Origin: an uncultured Muribaculaceae bacterium
GTDB taxonomy: Bacteria; Bacteroidota; Bacteroidia; Bacteroidales; Muribaculaceae
Assembly: GCA_944321875.1 (NCBI GenBank)
Contig: CALUMX010000021.1
Span: 1 to 54,474 of the forward strand
DNA: 54,474 nucleotides
Direction: 5' to 3'
This document shows positions 9,202 to 17,175 of the stretch, piece by piece (position 1 is the stretch's first letter; each line of letters opens with the position of its first letter). The translations under genes were made by a program, and so were the position numbers. The notes under the pieces were generated by a model. It was not told where the DNA came from. It ran no database searches and saw only the letters and a list, made by a program, of their open reading frames with translations.

Positions 9202-9678
9202 ATGGCATTAGAAATCGAACATAAATACTTAGTAGTCAACGACAGCTACAAAGCTATCGCCTCCTCGGCCGACCATATCACGCAAGGCTACCTGTCACGC
9301 AACCCGGAAGCGACGGTACGCGTCCGTACCATCAACGAAAAAGGCTTTCTGACGGTCAAGTCGCGCAACAAAGGATGCGTGCGCAATGAGTTTGAGTACG
9401 AAATCCCGGCCGACGAAGCCCGCCAACTGCTGCAACTCTGCGAGAAGCCGGTCATCGAAAAGACCCGCTATCGCGTCCCGTTTGAGGGTTTCACATGGGA
9501 AGTGGATATATTTGCCGGTGATTTGGAGGGAATCAGTCTGGCCGAGATTGAAATTCCGACAGATGACACTCTCTACAAACGGCCTCCGTTTGTCGGAGAA
9601 AACGTGACCGGCAATCCCGACTATTACAACTCCAACATCCACCGCCTCGCCAGGAAACACTCATTACAACATACATAA
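9202..9678 (+). CDS. CYTH-domain protein (triphosphate tunnel metalloenzyme family)
   Basis: A 158-residue single-domain CYTH protein. It begins with the diagnostic ExExK motif (EIEHKYL, residues 4-10) and alternates charged strands (TVRVRTI, FLTVKSR, YEIPADEA, EKTRYRVPF, WEVDIFAG, AEIEIP) as expected for the eight-stranded tunnel that binds metal-triphosphate. Family members include inorganic triphosphatase, thiamine triphosphatase and class IV adenylate cyclase. The bacterial stand-alone form is most often an inorganic triphosphatase, but the substrate is not decided here. The start at 9202 (MALEIEHK) gives the usual N terminus. The reading frame extends upstream to 9172 without CYTH similarity. 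Confidence 0.85.
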   Translation: MALEIEHKYLVVNDSYKAIASSADHITQGYLSRNPEATVRVRTINEKGFLTVKSRNKGCVRNEFEYEIPADEARQLLQLCEKPVIEKTRYRVPFEGFTWEVDIFAGDLEGISLAEIEIPTDDTLYKRPPFVGENVTGNPDYYNSNIHRLARKHSLQHT

Positions 9679-9727
9679 AAAGAAGCCGAACCAGACGTTG
9701 ATGAGTCTGATTCGGCTTCTTTTTTAT
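9677..9727. terminator. Bidirectional terminator between CYTH gene and rlmD
   Basis: 15-bp stem with one mismatch (9681-9695/9706-9720), T-rich tail on the plus strand (9721-9730) and a run of A on the left that gives a U tail for minus-strand transcripts. It serves both convergent genes. Confidence 0.9.
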
Positions 9728-9743
9728 TTTGTGTTGACGCTAA

Positions 9744-11153
9744 CTATCGCAACGACAGCCGTACTACATTCTCAATGTGATGCGTATGCGGGAACATATC
9801 GACCGGCTGCACTTCCTCCACCTTGTAAAGGGAATCCATCATTGCCAGGTCACGCGCCTGCGTAGCCGGATTGCAGCTTACATAGACAATCCGCTCCGGA
9901 CGGGCATTGAGAATCACCGCTACCACATCCTCATGCATGCCGGCACGAGGCGGGTCGATAATCATTACGTCCGGACGGCCATGCTCGTTGATAAAACTGT
10001 CTGTGAGCACGTCCTTCATGTCGCCGGCAAAGAACAGCGTATTGTCAATTCCGTTGAGCTTCGAGTTGAGCTTGGCATCCTCAATCGCCTCCGGCACATA
10101 CTCGATACCAATCACCTTCTTCACCCCTTTGGCTACGAAGTTGGCAATCGTTCCCGTTCCTGTATACAAGTCGTAAACGAGGTCATCCTCCTTGAGGCGC
10201 GCCATCGACCGAGCTACCTTATAAAGCTCATACGCCTGCCGCGAATTTGTCTGATAGAACGACTTCGGACCGATACGGAACGTCAGTCCCTCCATCTCTT
10301 CGTTGATATAATCACGTCCTCGATAGGTCACCACTTCCTGGTCGCCAATCGTATCGTTTACTTTCTGATTCACGACATAGAGCAATGACGTTATTTGCGG
10401 GAACCGCTCAGCCACCGCCGCCATCACATCCTCTATCGCTTCCTGGTCAGGACGGCCGAACACGACAATCAGCATTATCTCTCCCGTGCTGGCAATACGC
10501 ACCATCAGCGTACGCATAAAACCTTCCTGCGCCTTGATATCGTAGAACGAATACCCTTTGGAGAGCGTATACTGGCGGATAAACAGACGGATTTCATTCG
10601 ACAGATTATCCTGCAGCCAGCATTTCTTTATGTCAAGCACCTTGTCGAACGCTCCCGGAATATGGAATCCGAGCGCATTGCGGTCCTCAATCTCCTTACC
10701 GCTGCGCAAATCCTCGAAAGTTATCCAACATTTATTGGAGAAGGTATATTCCAACTTATTACGATAGGCGAAAATCTCCTGCGAACCCAAAGCAGGCTTC
10801 ACCTCCGGATGCTCCACCTTGGCAATGCGAGTCAAGGCATCAACCACCTGGTTACGCTTATATTCCAACTGGTCCTCATACGGAATATGCTGCCACTTAC
10901 ATCCGCCACACACCCCGAAATGCTCACATTTCGGTTCAACACGGCGCTCTGAAGGCTTCACCATGTTGACGATATGCGCCTCCGCATAACTCCTTTTCTT
11001 CTTGTCCAACTTAATGTCGACAATGTCGCCGGGAGCACCGTAAGGCACAAACACCACCAAATCGTCCACACGAGCGATGCTCTTTCCTTCGGCTGCTACG
11101 CCCTGTATTTCCACGCCCTCAATCACGGGCAATTCTTTCCTTTTACGTCCCAA
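9744..11153 (-). CDS. rlmD: 23S rRNA (uracil-C5)-methyltransferase, RlmD/RumA family
   Basis: SAM-dependent m5U methyltransferase, 469 residues. An N-terminal TRAM RNA-binding domain (about 8-62) is followed by an iron-sulfur cysteine cluster (CEHFGVCGGC, plus a later Cys in KKCWL), then the Rossmann methyltransferase domain with DLYTGTGTI, DPPRAGM, the catalytic Cys in VSCNPAT, and the terminal FPHTHHIENVV segment carrying the catalytic base Glu. This is the RlmD/RumA layout. Many bacterial genomes carry more than one paralogue (RlmD, RlmCD), so the exact target uridine is inferred. Its promoter lies inside a palindromic repeat (11178-11252). Confidence 0.88.
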   Translation of the reverse strand: MGRKRKELPVIEGVEIQGVAAEGKSIARVDDLVVFVPYGAPGDIVDIKLDKKKRSYAEAHIVNMVKPSERRVEPKCEHFGVCGGCKWQHIPYEDQLEYKRNQVVDALTRIAKVEHPEVKPALGSQEIFAYRNKLEYTFSNKCWITFEDLRSGKEIEDRNALGFHIPGAFDKVLDIKKCWLQDNLSNEIRLFIRQYTLSKGYSFYDIKAQEGFMRTLMVRIASTGEIMLIVVFGRPDQEAIEDVMAAVAERFPQITSLLYVVNQKVNDTIGDQEVVTYRGRDYINEEMEGLTFRIGPKSFYQTNSRQAYELYKVARSMARLKEDDLVYDLYTGTGTIANFVAKGVKKVIGIEYVPEAIEDAKLNSKLNGIDNTLFFAGDMKDVLTDSFINEHGRPDVMIIDPPRAGMHEDVVAVILNARPERIVYVSCNPATQARDLAMMDSLYKVEEVQPVDMFPHTHHIENVVRLSLR

Positions 11154-11177
11154 TGCAATTACAATTAATTAGATGGA

Positions 11178-11209
11178 CAAAGATAGTGCAAATCGAGAGC
11201 AATGACAAA
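11178..11209 (-). promoter_or_regulatory. rlmD promoter inside a palindromic repeat
   Basis: Minus-strand TTTG (11209-11206)-N20-TATCTTTG (11185-11178), an exact match to the consensus. The -33 element sits in one arm of the repeat's hairpin. Confidence 0.8.
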
Positions 11210-11252
11210 TTAAAAAACGCAGTTTTGTGGATTTGTCATTGCCGAGATGCCG
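11178..11252 (-). repeat. Promoter-bearing palindromic repeat, copy A (upstream of rlmD)
   Basis: Member of a dispersed roughly 83-bp element also found at 16594-16725 and 50544-50698. Perfect 12-bp arms GCAATGACAAAT (11199-11210) and ATTTGTCATTGC (11231-11242) enclose a second stem AAAAC/GTTTT. Conserved blocks, read in the promoter direction, are CTCGGCA, AAACnnCGTTT, TTTGnCAnTGCnCTC and TTTGCACTATCTTTG. Confidence 0.7.
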
Positions 11253-11265
11253 CCTATTCCATCAA

Positions 11266-11335
11266 AAGACAAAACAAGCAGAGAGCCGCAACAACTAAAA
11301 AACACAATTTTATAAATTTGTCACAACCCTGAAGC
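11266..11335 (-). repeat. Degenerate tandem copy B of the palindromic repeat
   Basis: About 86 bp downstream of copy A, the order GAGAGC, TAAAAAACACAATTTT, ATTTGTCA recurs with substitutions. The -7 box has decayed (CAAAACAA instead of CAAAGATA on the plus strand). It appears to be an older tandem duplicate of copy A. Confidence 0.5.
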
Positions 11336-11340
11336 TCCAC

Positions 11341-11642
11341 TTCCACCAAGGGTTTCATGCGAAATACAAATCCCCGTTATAATTTCATATCGAAACAAGA
11401 TTAGTTCCAATATCAAAACAGAACATAACCATATCCGCCTTCCATTTTATTCACATAGTTTAACATTCGAGAAATTTGCTCATCTTCATCCCACCCATAA
11501 ATGAAAATACCATTCTTCAAAACAGACACTTAGCCTTAAAAATACTTTTTAATGTATCAAAAATTCACTTTTCTGACACAAATATCTATCAAAAGCTATC
11601 AAAAAAAGCACGACAATATTATTTTATTTAACTAATTTGATT
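11341..11642. other. AT-rich intergenic stretch with no recognised feature
   Basis: Lies between the repeat pair and the ppdK promoter. I see no open frame of coding character, tRNA or strong hairpin. It may carry regulatory sites for ppdK, but none is recognisable. Confidence 0.4.
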
Positions 11643-11650
11643 TATATTTG
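11643..11650 (+). promoter_or_regulatory. ppdK -7 element
   Basis: TATATTTG matches TAnnTTTG and would give a leader of about 55 bases. No clear TTG sits at the expected spacing. Confidence 0.5.
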
Positions 11651-11710
11651 CAAAACCACACATACCTACGTATCAAATTATACATATTTATATATTAACC
11701 TAATTAAGTA

Positions 11711-14422
11711 ATGAAACGAATTTATACTTTCGGTAACGGTCAAGCAGAAGGCCGTGCCGATATGAAGAATCTGCTTGGCGGTAAAGGTGCCAACCTCGCG
11801 GAAATGAACCTGATTGGCGTTCCGGTTCCTCCGGGCTTCACCATCACTACCGAAGTTTGTACAGAATACACTACCCACGGACGTGAGGCAGTCGTAAAAC
11901 TCATCAATGAAGAGGTTGAAAAGGCTGTTGCACACATTGAAAATCTTACGGGCAACAAATTTGGCGATGCCCAAAACCCACTCCTTGTATCAGTACGTTC
12001 AGGTGCCCGCGTTTCCATGCCGGGTATGATGGATACAGTGCTTAACCTCGGTATCAACGATACTGTAGTTGAAGCTCTTTCTGCCAAGTCTGGCAATCCT
12101 CGTTTTGCTTGGGACAGCTACCGCCGCTTCGTTCAAATGTACGGCGACGTTGTTCTCGGCATGAAACCGAAATCTAAACAAGACATCGACCCGTTCGAGG
12201 AAATCCTTGAGCAGGTTAAGGAAGAGAAAGGCGTTAAGAATGATACAGAACTGACAGTTGACGATTTGAAGAACCTGGTTTCTCTCTTCAAGGCTGCCGT
12301 AAAGAAATCAACAGGTAAGGACTTCCCTGAATCTGCATGGGAACAACTTTGGGGTGCTATCTACGCTGTGTTCGACAGCTGGATGAACGAGCGCGCCATC
12401 CTCTACCGCCGCATGAACCAAATTCCGGAAGAATGGGGTACTGCCGTCAACGTACAAGCCATGGTTTACGGAAACATGGGCGAAACTTCCGCTACCGGTG
12501 TAGCCTTCACCCGCGACGCTGCTACCGGTGAGGACATCTTCAACGGTGAATACCTCATCAACGCTCAAGGCGAGGACGTTGTGGCTGGTGTACGCACTCC
12601 GCAACAGATTACTATCGAAGGCTCACGCCGCTGGGCTGCTCTTCAGGGCATCACAGAAGAAGAACGCGCTTCCAAGTATCCTTCTCTCGAAGAATCCATG
12701 CCGGAATGCGCTAAGGAGCTTATCGAGACTCAACAGAAATTGGAAGACTACTTCAAGGATATGCAGGACCTCGAGTTCACCATCCAAGATGGTAAGCTCT
12801 GGTTGCTCCAGACTCGTAACGGTAAGCGCACAGGTGCCGCTATGGTGAAGATTGCCATGGATATGCTCCGTGCCGGTGAAATCGACGAGAAGACTGCCCT
12901 TCTGAGAATGGAGCCGCAGAAACTCGACGAACTCCTCCACCCGATTTTCGACAAAGACAGCTTGAAGCGTGCCAAAGTGATGGCAAAGGGTCTTCCTGCT
13001 TCTCCGGGCGCCGCTACAGGTCAAATCGTATTCTTTGCCGACGATGCTGAGGCTTGGGCAGAGAACAAGAAGAAAGTCATTATGGTCCGCATCGAGACTT
13101 CTCCGGAAGACCTCCGCGGTATGACAGTTGCACAAGGTATCCTCACTGCACGTGGCGGTATGACTTCACACGCTGCCGTTGTTGCCCGCGGTATGGGTAA
13201 GTGCTGTGTATCCGGAGCCGGTGAAATCGAAGTTGACTACAAGGAAAAGACTGTCACTATGAACGGTAAGACTTACCACGAAGGTGACTGGATTTCTTTG
13301 AACGGTTCTACAGGTGACGTTTACGACGGACAGGTTCCGACAGTCGACGCTGAGCTTTCAGGCGACTTCGCTGCCATCATGAACCTCGCAGAAAAATATA
13401 CAAAGGTTGACGTACGCACAAACGCTGACTCTCCTCGCGATGCTGCCGTAGCACGCAAGTTCGGCGCAAAGGGTATCGGTCTTTGCCGTACAGAGCATAT
13501 GTTCTTCGAAGGCGACCGCATCAAGGCTATGCGTGAGATGATCCTCGCAAGCACAACTGAAGGCCGCCGCGTGGCTCTCGACAAACTCCTCCCGATGCAG
13601 CGTGAAGACTTCCACGGAATCTTCGAGGCAATGGACGGCTTCGGCGTGACAATCCGTCTGCTCGACCCACCGTTGCATGAGTTCGTTCCCCATCAGCTGG
13701 CTACTCAGAAAGAGTTGGCAGAGGAAATGGGCATCTCTGTAGAAAAGGTGAAGAGCATCTGCGACTCTCTCGAAGAGTTCAACCCGATGCTGGGTCACCG
13801 TGGCTGCCGTCTCGGCAACACATATCCTGAAATTACAGAAATGCAGGCTCGCGCCATCATTGAGGCTGCCATCGACTGTAAGGAAAAAGGCATCGACGTA
13901 CACCCGGAAATCATGGTTCCGTTGGTAGGTGTTGTCAAGGAGCTTGAAATGCAGAGCGAAATCATCCGCCGCACAGCAGAACAAGTATTCGAAGAAAGAG
14001 GCACAACTGTTGCCTACAAGATTGGTACAATGATTGAAGTTCCGCGCGCAGCTCTCGTTGCCGACAAGATTGCAGAGGTTGCCGACTTCTTCTCATTCGG
14101 TACAAACGACTTGACTCAGATGACCTTCGGTTACTCTCGCGACGATGCTCCTAAGTTCTTGAAGCACTACAAGGAATTGGGCATCATCAAGACTGACCCA
14201 TTCGAAGTACTCGACCAGGAAGGCGTTGGCCAACTCGTAGAGATGGGTACTCGCAAGGGACGCTCAACAAAGGCTGAGCTGAAGGTAGGTATCTGCGGTG
14301 AGCACGGTGGTGAACCTTCTTCTGTTAAGTTCTGCACGAAACTCGGCATGAACTACGTTTCCTGCTCTCCGTTCCGTGTGCCTATCGCACGCGTAGCAGC
14401 GGCTCAAGCTTCTATCGAATAA
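11711..14422 (+). CDS. ppdK: Pyruvate, phosphate dikinase
   Basis: Interconverts pyruvate + ATP + Pi and phosphoenolpyruvate + AMP + PPi in the cytoplasm, a PPi-linked route in anaerobic glycolysis and gluconeogenesis. The 903-residue protein has the ATP-grasp domain first (GGKGANLAEMNLIGVPVPPGF near residue 23, VRSGARVSMPGMMDT near 96). The swivelling phosphohistidine domain follows (TARGGMTSHAAVVARG, His about 487), then the PEP/pyruvate barrel (GTNDLTQM, and GICGEHGGEP with the catalytic Cys). Length and motif order fit full-size PPDK. Strongly biased codon use suggests high expression. Followed by its own terminator at 14451-14483. Confidence 0.96.
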   Translation: MKRIYTFGNGQAEGRADMKNLLGGKGANLAEMNLIGVPVPPGFTITTEVCTEYTTHGREAVVKLINEEVEKAVAHIENLTGNKFGDAQNPLLVSVRSGARVSMPGMMDTVLNLGINDTVVEALSAKSGNPRFAWDSYRRFVQMYGDVVLGMKPKSKQDIDPFEEILEQVKEEKGVKNDTELTVDDLKNLVSLFKAAVKKSTGKDFPESAWEQLWGAIYAVFDSWMNERAILYRRMNQIPEEWGTAVNVQAMVYGNMGETSATGVAFTRDAATGEDIFNGEYLINAQGEDVVAGVRTPQQITIEGSRRWAALQGITEEERASKYPSLEESMPECAKELIETQQKLEDYFKDMQDLEFTIQDGKLWLLQTRNGKRTGAAMVKIAMDMLRAGEIDEKTALLRMEPQKLDELLHPIFDKDSLKRAKVMAKGLPASPGAATGQIVFFADDAEAWAENKKKVIMVRIETSPEDLRGMTVAQGILTARGGMTSHAAVVARGMGKCCVSGAGEIEVDYKEKTVTMNGKTYHEGDWISLNGSTGDVYDGQVPTVDAELSGDFAAIMNLAEKYTKVDVRTNADSPRDAAVARKFGAKGIGLCRTEHMFFEGDRIKAMREMILASTTEGRRVALDKLLPMQREDFHGIFEAMDGFGVTIRLLDPPLHEFVPHQLATQKELAEEMGISVEKVKSICDSLEEFNPMLGHRGCRLGNTYPEITEMQARAIIEAAIDCKEKGIDVHPEIMVPLVGVVKELEMQSEIIRRTAEQVFEERGTTVAYKIGTMIEVPRAALVADKIAEVADFFSFGTNDLTQMTFGYSRDDAPKFLKHYKELGIIKTDPFEVLDQEGVGQLVEMGTRKGRSTKAELKVGICGEHGGEPSSVKFCTKLGMNYVSCSPFRVPIARVAAAQASIE

Positions 14423-14450
14423 TTGTAAATTATTTTAGTAAGAATAACCG

Positions 14451-14489
14451 AAAAAGGATACGTTCTCACGGGCGTATCCTTTTCAATTA
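14451..14489 (+). terminator. ppdK terminator
   Basis: Stem AAAAGGATACG/CGTATCCTTTT (ending at 14462 and spanning 14473-14483) with a 10-base loop, flanked by A and T runs. Confidence 0.85.
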
Positions 14490-14514
14490 TTACCCATTTT
14501 GCAATAAAAACGAC

Positions 14515-14545
14515 TTGCATATTTCTAAAAAAAAAACTACCTTCG
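14515..14545 (+). promoter_or_regulatory. Promoter of the OmpA-family gene
   Basis: TTG (14515-14517)-N20-TACCTTCG (14538-14545), a frequent variant of TAnnTTTG. Initiation would fall near 14550, which rules out the longer frame opening at 14515 and supports the start at 14566. Confidence 0.7.
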
Positions 14546-14565
14546 CATTAAAATCATTTATAATT

Positions 14566-15735
14566 ATGAAAAGATTTCTGCTATTACTAACGCTGTGCGG
14601 TTTGCTTTCAGTAGCACCTGCACAGGCACAGAAGGTGGAAGAAGCTCTTCCAACTCAAGAATTTTACAAACACTCATGGAAAGACAATTGGTATCTCCAA
14701 CTGAGTGCGGGTGCGCAACACCCTCTATTCTCCAGCTACAACAGAATAGACAAGGATAAAATCTCTGCCCTTTACGGTGCCAGCCTCGGCCATTGGGTAA
14801 CTCCGAAATGGGGTTTCCGCCTGAGAGGACAAGGAGGTCCACTCCACTACCACTATTCAGAGAACTGGAAAAAAATTAAGTACATGAACCTTGGTCTTGA
14901 ATTCACTTGGGACTTGCTCAACACAGTAAGCGGCGTAAATGACAACCGTGTATTCAGCCTTATCCCTTACCTCGGTGTAGGCGGTACATACGCTTGGGGC
15001 TACGAGCCATACTGCGCTCCTTCTGCATTCGATGGCTACCCACGCACTAAGCAGTTGGCACTGAACGCTTCTGTTGGTTTCGAATTCCGTTTCCGCTGCA
15101 GCAAGCACGTTGACCTCTTCGTTGACGTTCGCGGTACAGCCATCGGCGAGAACCTCGACAACCGTCAATGGAAGCCAGGCTTCGACCCGATTTTGTCAGC
15201 AAGCGGTGGTATCTCCATCAACTTCGGTAAGGATGGCCGCCACTCTACTAAGTACGTTCCAAAAGACTACTCTGGCCAAATCGACGAGCTCAACAACAAC
15301 ATCAACTCTCTCCGCGGCGAACTCGCAGACAAGGAATCTCAACTTCGCGCTAAGGAAGCAGAGTTGCAGGCTGAGAAGCAACGCGTAGCTGAGCCGGCAC
15401 AGGTTGACCAGGCTCCAGTCGTAATCCCGGCTATCCGCTTCAAGTTTGACTCTTACAGCATTTCTGCAAACGACAAGATTACCATCTATGACGTTGCTGA
15501 AGTATTGAAGGCTAACGAAGACGCTACAGTTACTATCAAGGGTTACGCTGACAAGAACACTGGTTCTGCAGAATACAACAAGCGCCTTTCTGAAAACCGT
15601 GCTGAGGCTGTGAAGAAGGCTCTCGTAAGCTACGGTATCGACGAAAGCCGTATCTCTACAGAAGGTGTTGGCGTAAGCAACCAACCATACTCTAACAACA
15701 AGTGGAACCGTGTGGCTCTGATTTCAATTAAGTAA
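14566..15735 (+). CDS. OmpA-family outer-membrane protein
   Basis: A 389-residue porin-like protein with a signal peptide (MKRFLLLLTLCGLLSVAPAQA). The eight-strand-type barrel region covers about residues 30-230 (WYLQLSAGAQHP, WGFRLRGQGG, LIPYLGVGGTYAWGY, VGFEFRFRCS, ASGGISINFG). A heptad-rich coiled-coil linker follows at about 235-285 (DELNNNINSLRGELADKE). The C-terminal peptidoglycan-binding OmpA domain has IRFKFDSYSI, VTIKGYADKNTGSAEYN, LSENRAEAVKKAL and NRVALI. It anchors the outer membrane to the wall. Codon use is strongly biased, as for an abundant envelope protein. Short leader of about 15 bases and a strong terminator at 15757-15789 make it monocistronic. Confidence 0.93.
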   Translation: MKRFLLLLTLCGLLSVAPAQAQKVEEALPTQEFYKHSWKDNWYLQLSAGAQHPLFSSYNRIDKDKISALYGASLGHWVTPKWGFRLRGQGGPLHYHYSENWKKIKYMNLGLEFTWDLLNTVSGVNDNRVFSLIPYLGVGGTYAWGYEPYCAPSAFDGYPRTKQLALNASVGFEFRFRCSKHVDLFVDVRGTAIGENLDNRQWKPGFDPILSASGGISINFGKDGRHSTKYVPKDYSGQIDELNNNINSLRGELADKESQLRAKEAELQAEKQRVAEPAQVDQAPVVIPAIRFKFDSYSISANDKITIYDVAEVLKANEDATVTIKGYADKNTGSAEYNKRLSENRAEAVKKALVSYGIDESRISTEGVGVSNQPYSNNKWNRVALISIK

Positions 15736-15756
15736 TAAATTATTATCTTATATCCG

Positions 15757-15789
15757 GCGGCAGGTCGAGTTTCGATCTGCCGCTTTTTT
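15757..15789 (+). terminator. Terminator of the OmpA-family gene
   Basis: 12-bp stem GCGGCAGGTCGA (15757-15768)/TCGATCTGCCGC (15772-15783) with one G-T pair, followed by six T. Between here and 15990 nothing else is apparent. Confidence 0.9.
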
Positions 15790-15992
15790 ATTCTTTTTCC
15801 CAATATGCTATTCTACCTAGCCTTCTCTTTTTACACACTATGATAATCATTCCTTTTACCAGTCAATAGCGGCCATATACCCTTAAGGCCCATCCCTGAA
15901 AAGCCGCACTCTTTTCCATCAACCCTGCATTACACCCTCCGACACCGGCAACAGCAGCACATCGACTTAAAACTTCATTTCTGTCATAAATA

Positions 15993-16024
15993 TTTGCTTT
16001 TCATAAATATTTATTTTATATTTG
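15993..16024 (+). promoter_or_regulatory. Promoter of the hydroxyisourate hydrolase gene
   Basis: TTTG (15993-15996)-N20-TATATTTG (16017-16024), an exact consensus match. Start predicted near 16028, at the centre of a perfect dyad. Confidence 0.8.
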
Positions 16025-16043
16025 TAATCGTTACAAATATAAA
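16015..16043 (+). promoter_or_regulatory. Perfect 13-bp-arm dyad over the -7 box and start site
   Basis: TTTATATTTGTAA (16015-16027), a 3-base centre, then the exact reverse complement (16031-16043). The dyad covers the -7 element and the predicted start, so it is positioned as a repressor operator. It also presents a second TATATTTG on the minus strand. Confidence 0.6.
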
Positions 16044-16056
16044 TACAAACCAGACT

Positions 16057-16464
16057 ATGAAGAAAATTTTTGTTCTACTCCTTTTTATCGGCATTCTTTC
16101 CTGCCCGAGCGCCTTCTCTCAAGAGCGCAGCTACCAACTCTCCAGCCACATTCTCGACATCACAGCCGGAGCGCCGGCTCCCAACGTGAAAATCGCCTTA
16201 TCCAAGCTCAACAACGGCCAATGGACACAAATTGACGAACGACTGACCGACGAGAACGGGCGTGTCAAAGATTTCCTGCAGGAAGGCACAGACAACCGAG
16301 GCATTTACAAACTCACCTACTATACGGCTCCCTATTTTAAGGAAAAAGGGACAGATAGTTTCTATCCATTCATCGAGGTGGTTTTCGAAATCAAGGATGG
16401 CAAGCACTATCATGTCCCCATCACGCTGTCACCCTACGGGTACTCTACTTATCGGGGCAACTAA
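16057..16464 (+). CDS. Periplasmic 5-hydroxyisourate hydrolase (transthyretin-related protein)
   Basis: Hydrolyses 5-hydroxyisourate, the product of urate oxidation. The 135-residue precursor has a signal peptide (MKKIFVLLLFIGILSCPSAFS), so the enzyme would be periplasmic. HIUase signatures are present: the N-terminal His in SSHILDITAG, GAPAPNVKIAL, the Arg in DENGRV, the C-terminal His of HYHVPITLSP, and the closing YRG in YSTYRGN (usually YRGS in the family). Start 16057 follows the predicted transcription start by about 29 bases. No other purine-degradation gene lies nearby, and it is isolated by terminators on both sides. Function is assigned from family motifs; the Asn at the final position is a mild deviation. 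Confidence 0.82.
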   Translation: MKKIFVLLLFIGILSCPSAFSQERSYQLSSHILDITAGAPAPNVKIALSKLNNGQWTQIDERLTDENGRVKDFLQEGTDNRGIYKLTYYTAPYFKEKGTDSFYPFIEVVFEIKDGKHYHVPITLSPYGYSTYRGN

Positions 16465-16478
16465 CCAAATATTACGAG

Positions 16479-16523
16479 AAAACGGAGCGGAAGATACAAT
16501 ACCAATCTTCCGCTCCGTTTTTT
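16479..16523 (+). terminator. Hydroxyisourate hydrolase gene terminator
   Basis: Perfect 17-bp stem (16479-16495/16505-16521) ending in a T run to 16523. Very strong. Confidence 0.93.
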
Positions 16524-16593
16524 CGCTCCCACCCATCTTTTCGCCAACAACCATCGCCTGCATTCCGTAAAAACGAGCAACAACAAAGAAAGA

Positions 16594-16642
16594 ATGAAAC
16601 CGCCTTTTCATTTGCCTCTGCACTCGTCTTTCACTATCTTTG
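16594..16642 (+). promoter_or_regulatory. umuD distal promoter, repeat copy 1
   Basis: TTTG (16611-16614)-N20-TATCTTTG (16635-16642). The stretch beginning TGAAAC and ending CACTATCTTTGCA recurs exactly 83 bp downstream with substitutions. A transcript from here has a leader of about 85 bases. Confidence 0.7.
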
Positions 16643-16655
16643 CATAAAATAGGAT

Positions 16656-16725
16656 ACGGCTCGGCATTGCCAAAACCTGAAACAGCGTTTCATTTTGACA
16701 CTGCACTCGCCTTTCACTATCTTTG
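16656..16725 (+). promoter_or_regulatory. umuD proximal promoter, repeat copy 2
   Basis: TTTG (16694-16697)-N20-TATCTTTG (16718-16725), preceded by the family blocks CTCGGCATTGCCAAAA and the hairpin TGAAAC-AGC-GTTTCA. The -7 box ends four bases before the umuD ATG, so this promoter should give an essentially leaderless mRNA. Confidence 0.7.
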
Positions 16726-16729
16726 CAGT

Positions 16730-17173
16730 ATGAACGAAATGAAGCTACACATCTACTCTGCCGACACGGATACGATTCTGGCACTCCCCTATGCCGACGA
16801 GGGAATTCATGCGGGATTCCCCTCTCCCGCTCAGGACTATATGTCGGAGTCGATTGACTTGAACAAGGAACTGATTCATAACAAGGAAACCACCTTCTAC
16901 GCGAAGGTGGAGGGCAACTCGATGATGGACGCCGGCATCTATAACGGCGACTATGTGGTCATCGACAAATCACTGGAGGCCAACGACGGCGACTATATCG
17001 CAGCCTACATCGACGGTGAGTTTACCCTGAAGCAGCTGAAACGCGATGCCGAGAACAATTGCGTCTGGCTGATTCCCCACAACCCTGCGTTCGAGCCTAT
17101 CAAAGTGACGGAGGAGAATAATTTCATGGTGTGGGGCGTTGTAACCAACATCATCCGCAGATTAAGGAAATAG
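16730..17173 (+). CDS. umuD: UmuD-like S24 peptidase (translesion polymerase partner)
   Basis: A 147-residue LexA/UmuD-family serine protease domain without a DNA-binding region. The self-cleavage site is visible as Ala28-Gly29 (HAGFPSPAQDY). The catalytic Ser64 sits in EGNSMMDAGI and the Lys101 general base in GEFTLKQL. Self-processing after RecA stimulation converts UmuD to the form that activates polymerase V. umuC starts 2 bp after the stop, giving the classic umuDC operon. Start chosen at 16730 (MNEMKLHIYSA); MKLHIYSA at 16739 is an alternative, and the longer frame from 16640 runs through the promoter. No SOS operator is recognisable by eye. Confidence 0.92.
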   Translation: MNEMKLHIYSADTDTILALPYADEGIHAGFPSPAQDYMSESIDLNKELIHNKETTFYAKVEGNSMMDAGIYNGDYVVIDKSLEANDGDYIAAYIDGEFTLKQLKRDAENNCVWLIPHNPAFEPIKVTEENNFMVWGVVTNIIRRLRK

Positions 17174-17175
17174 TC

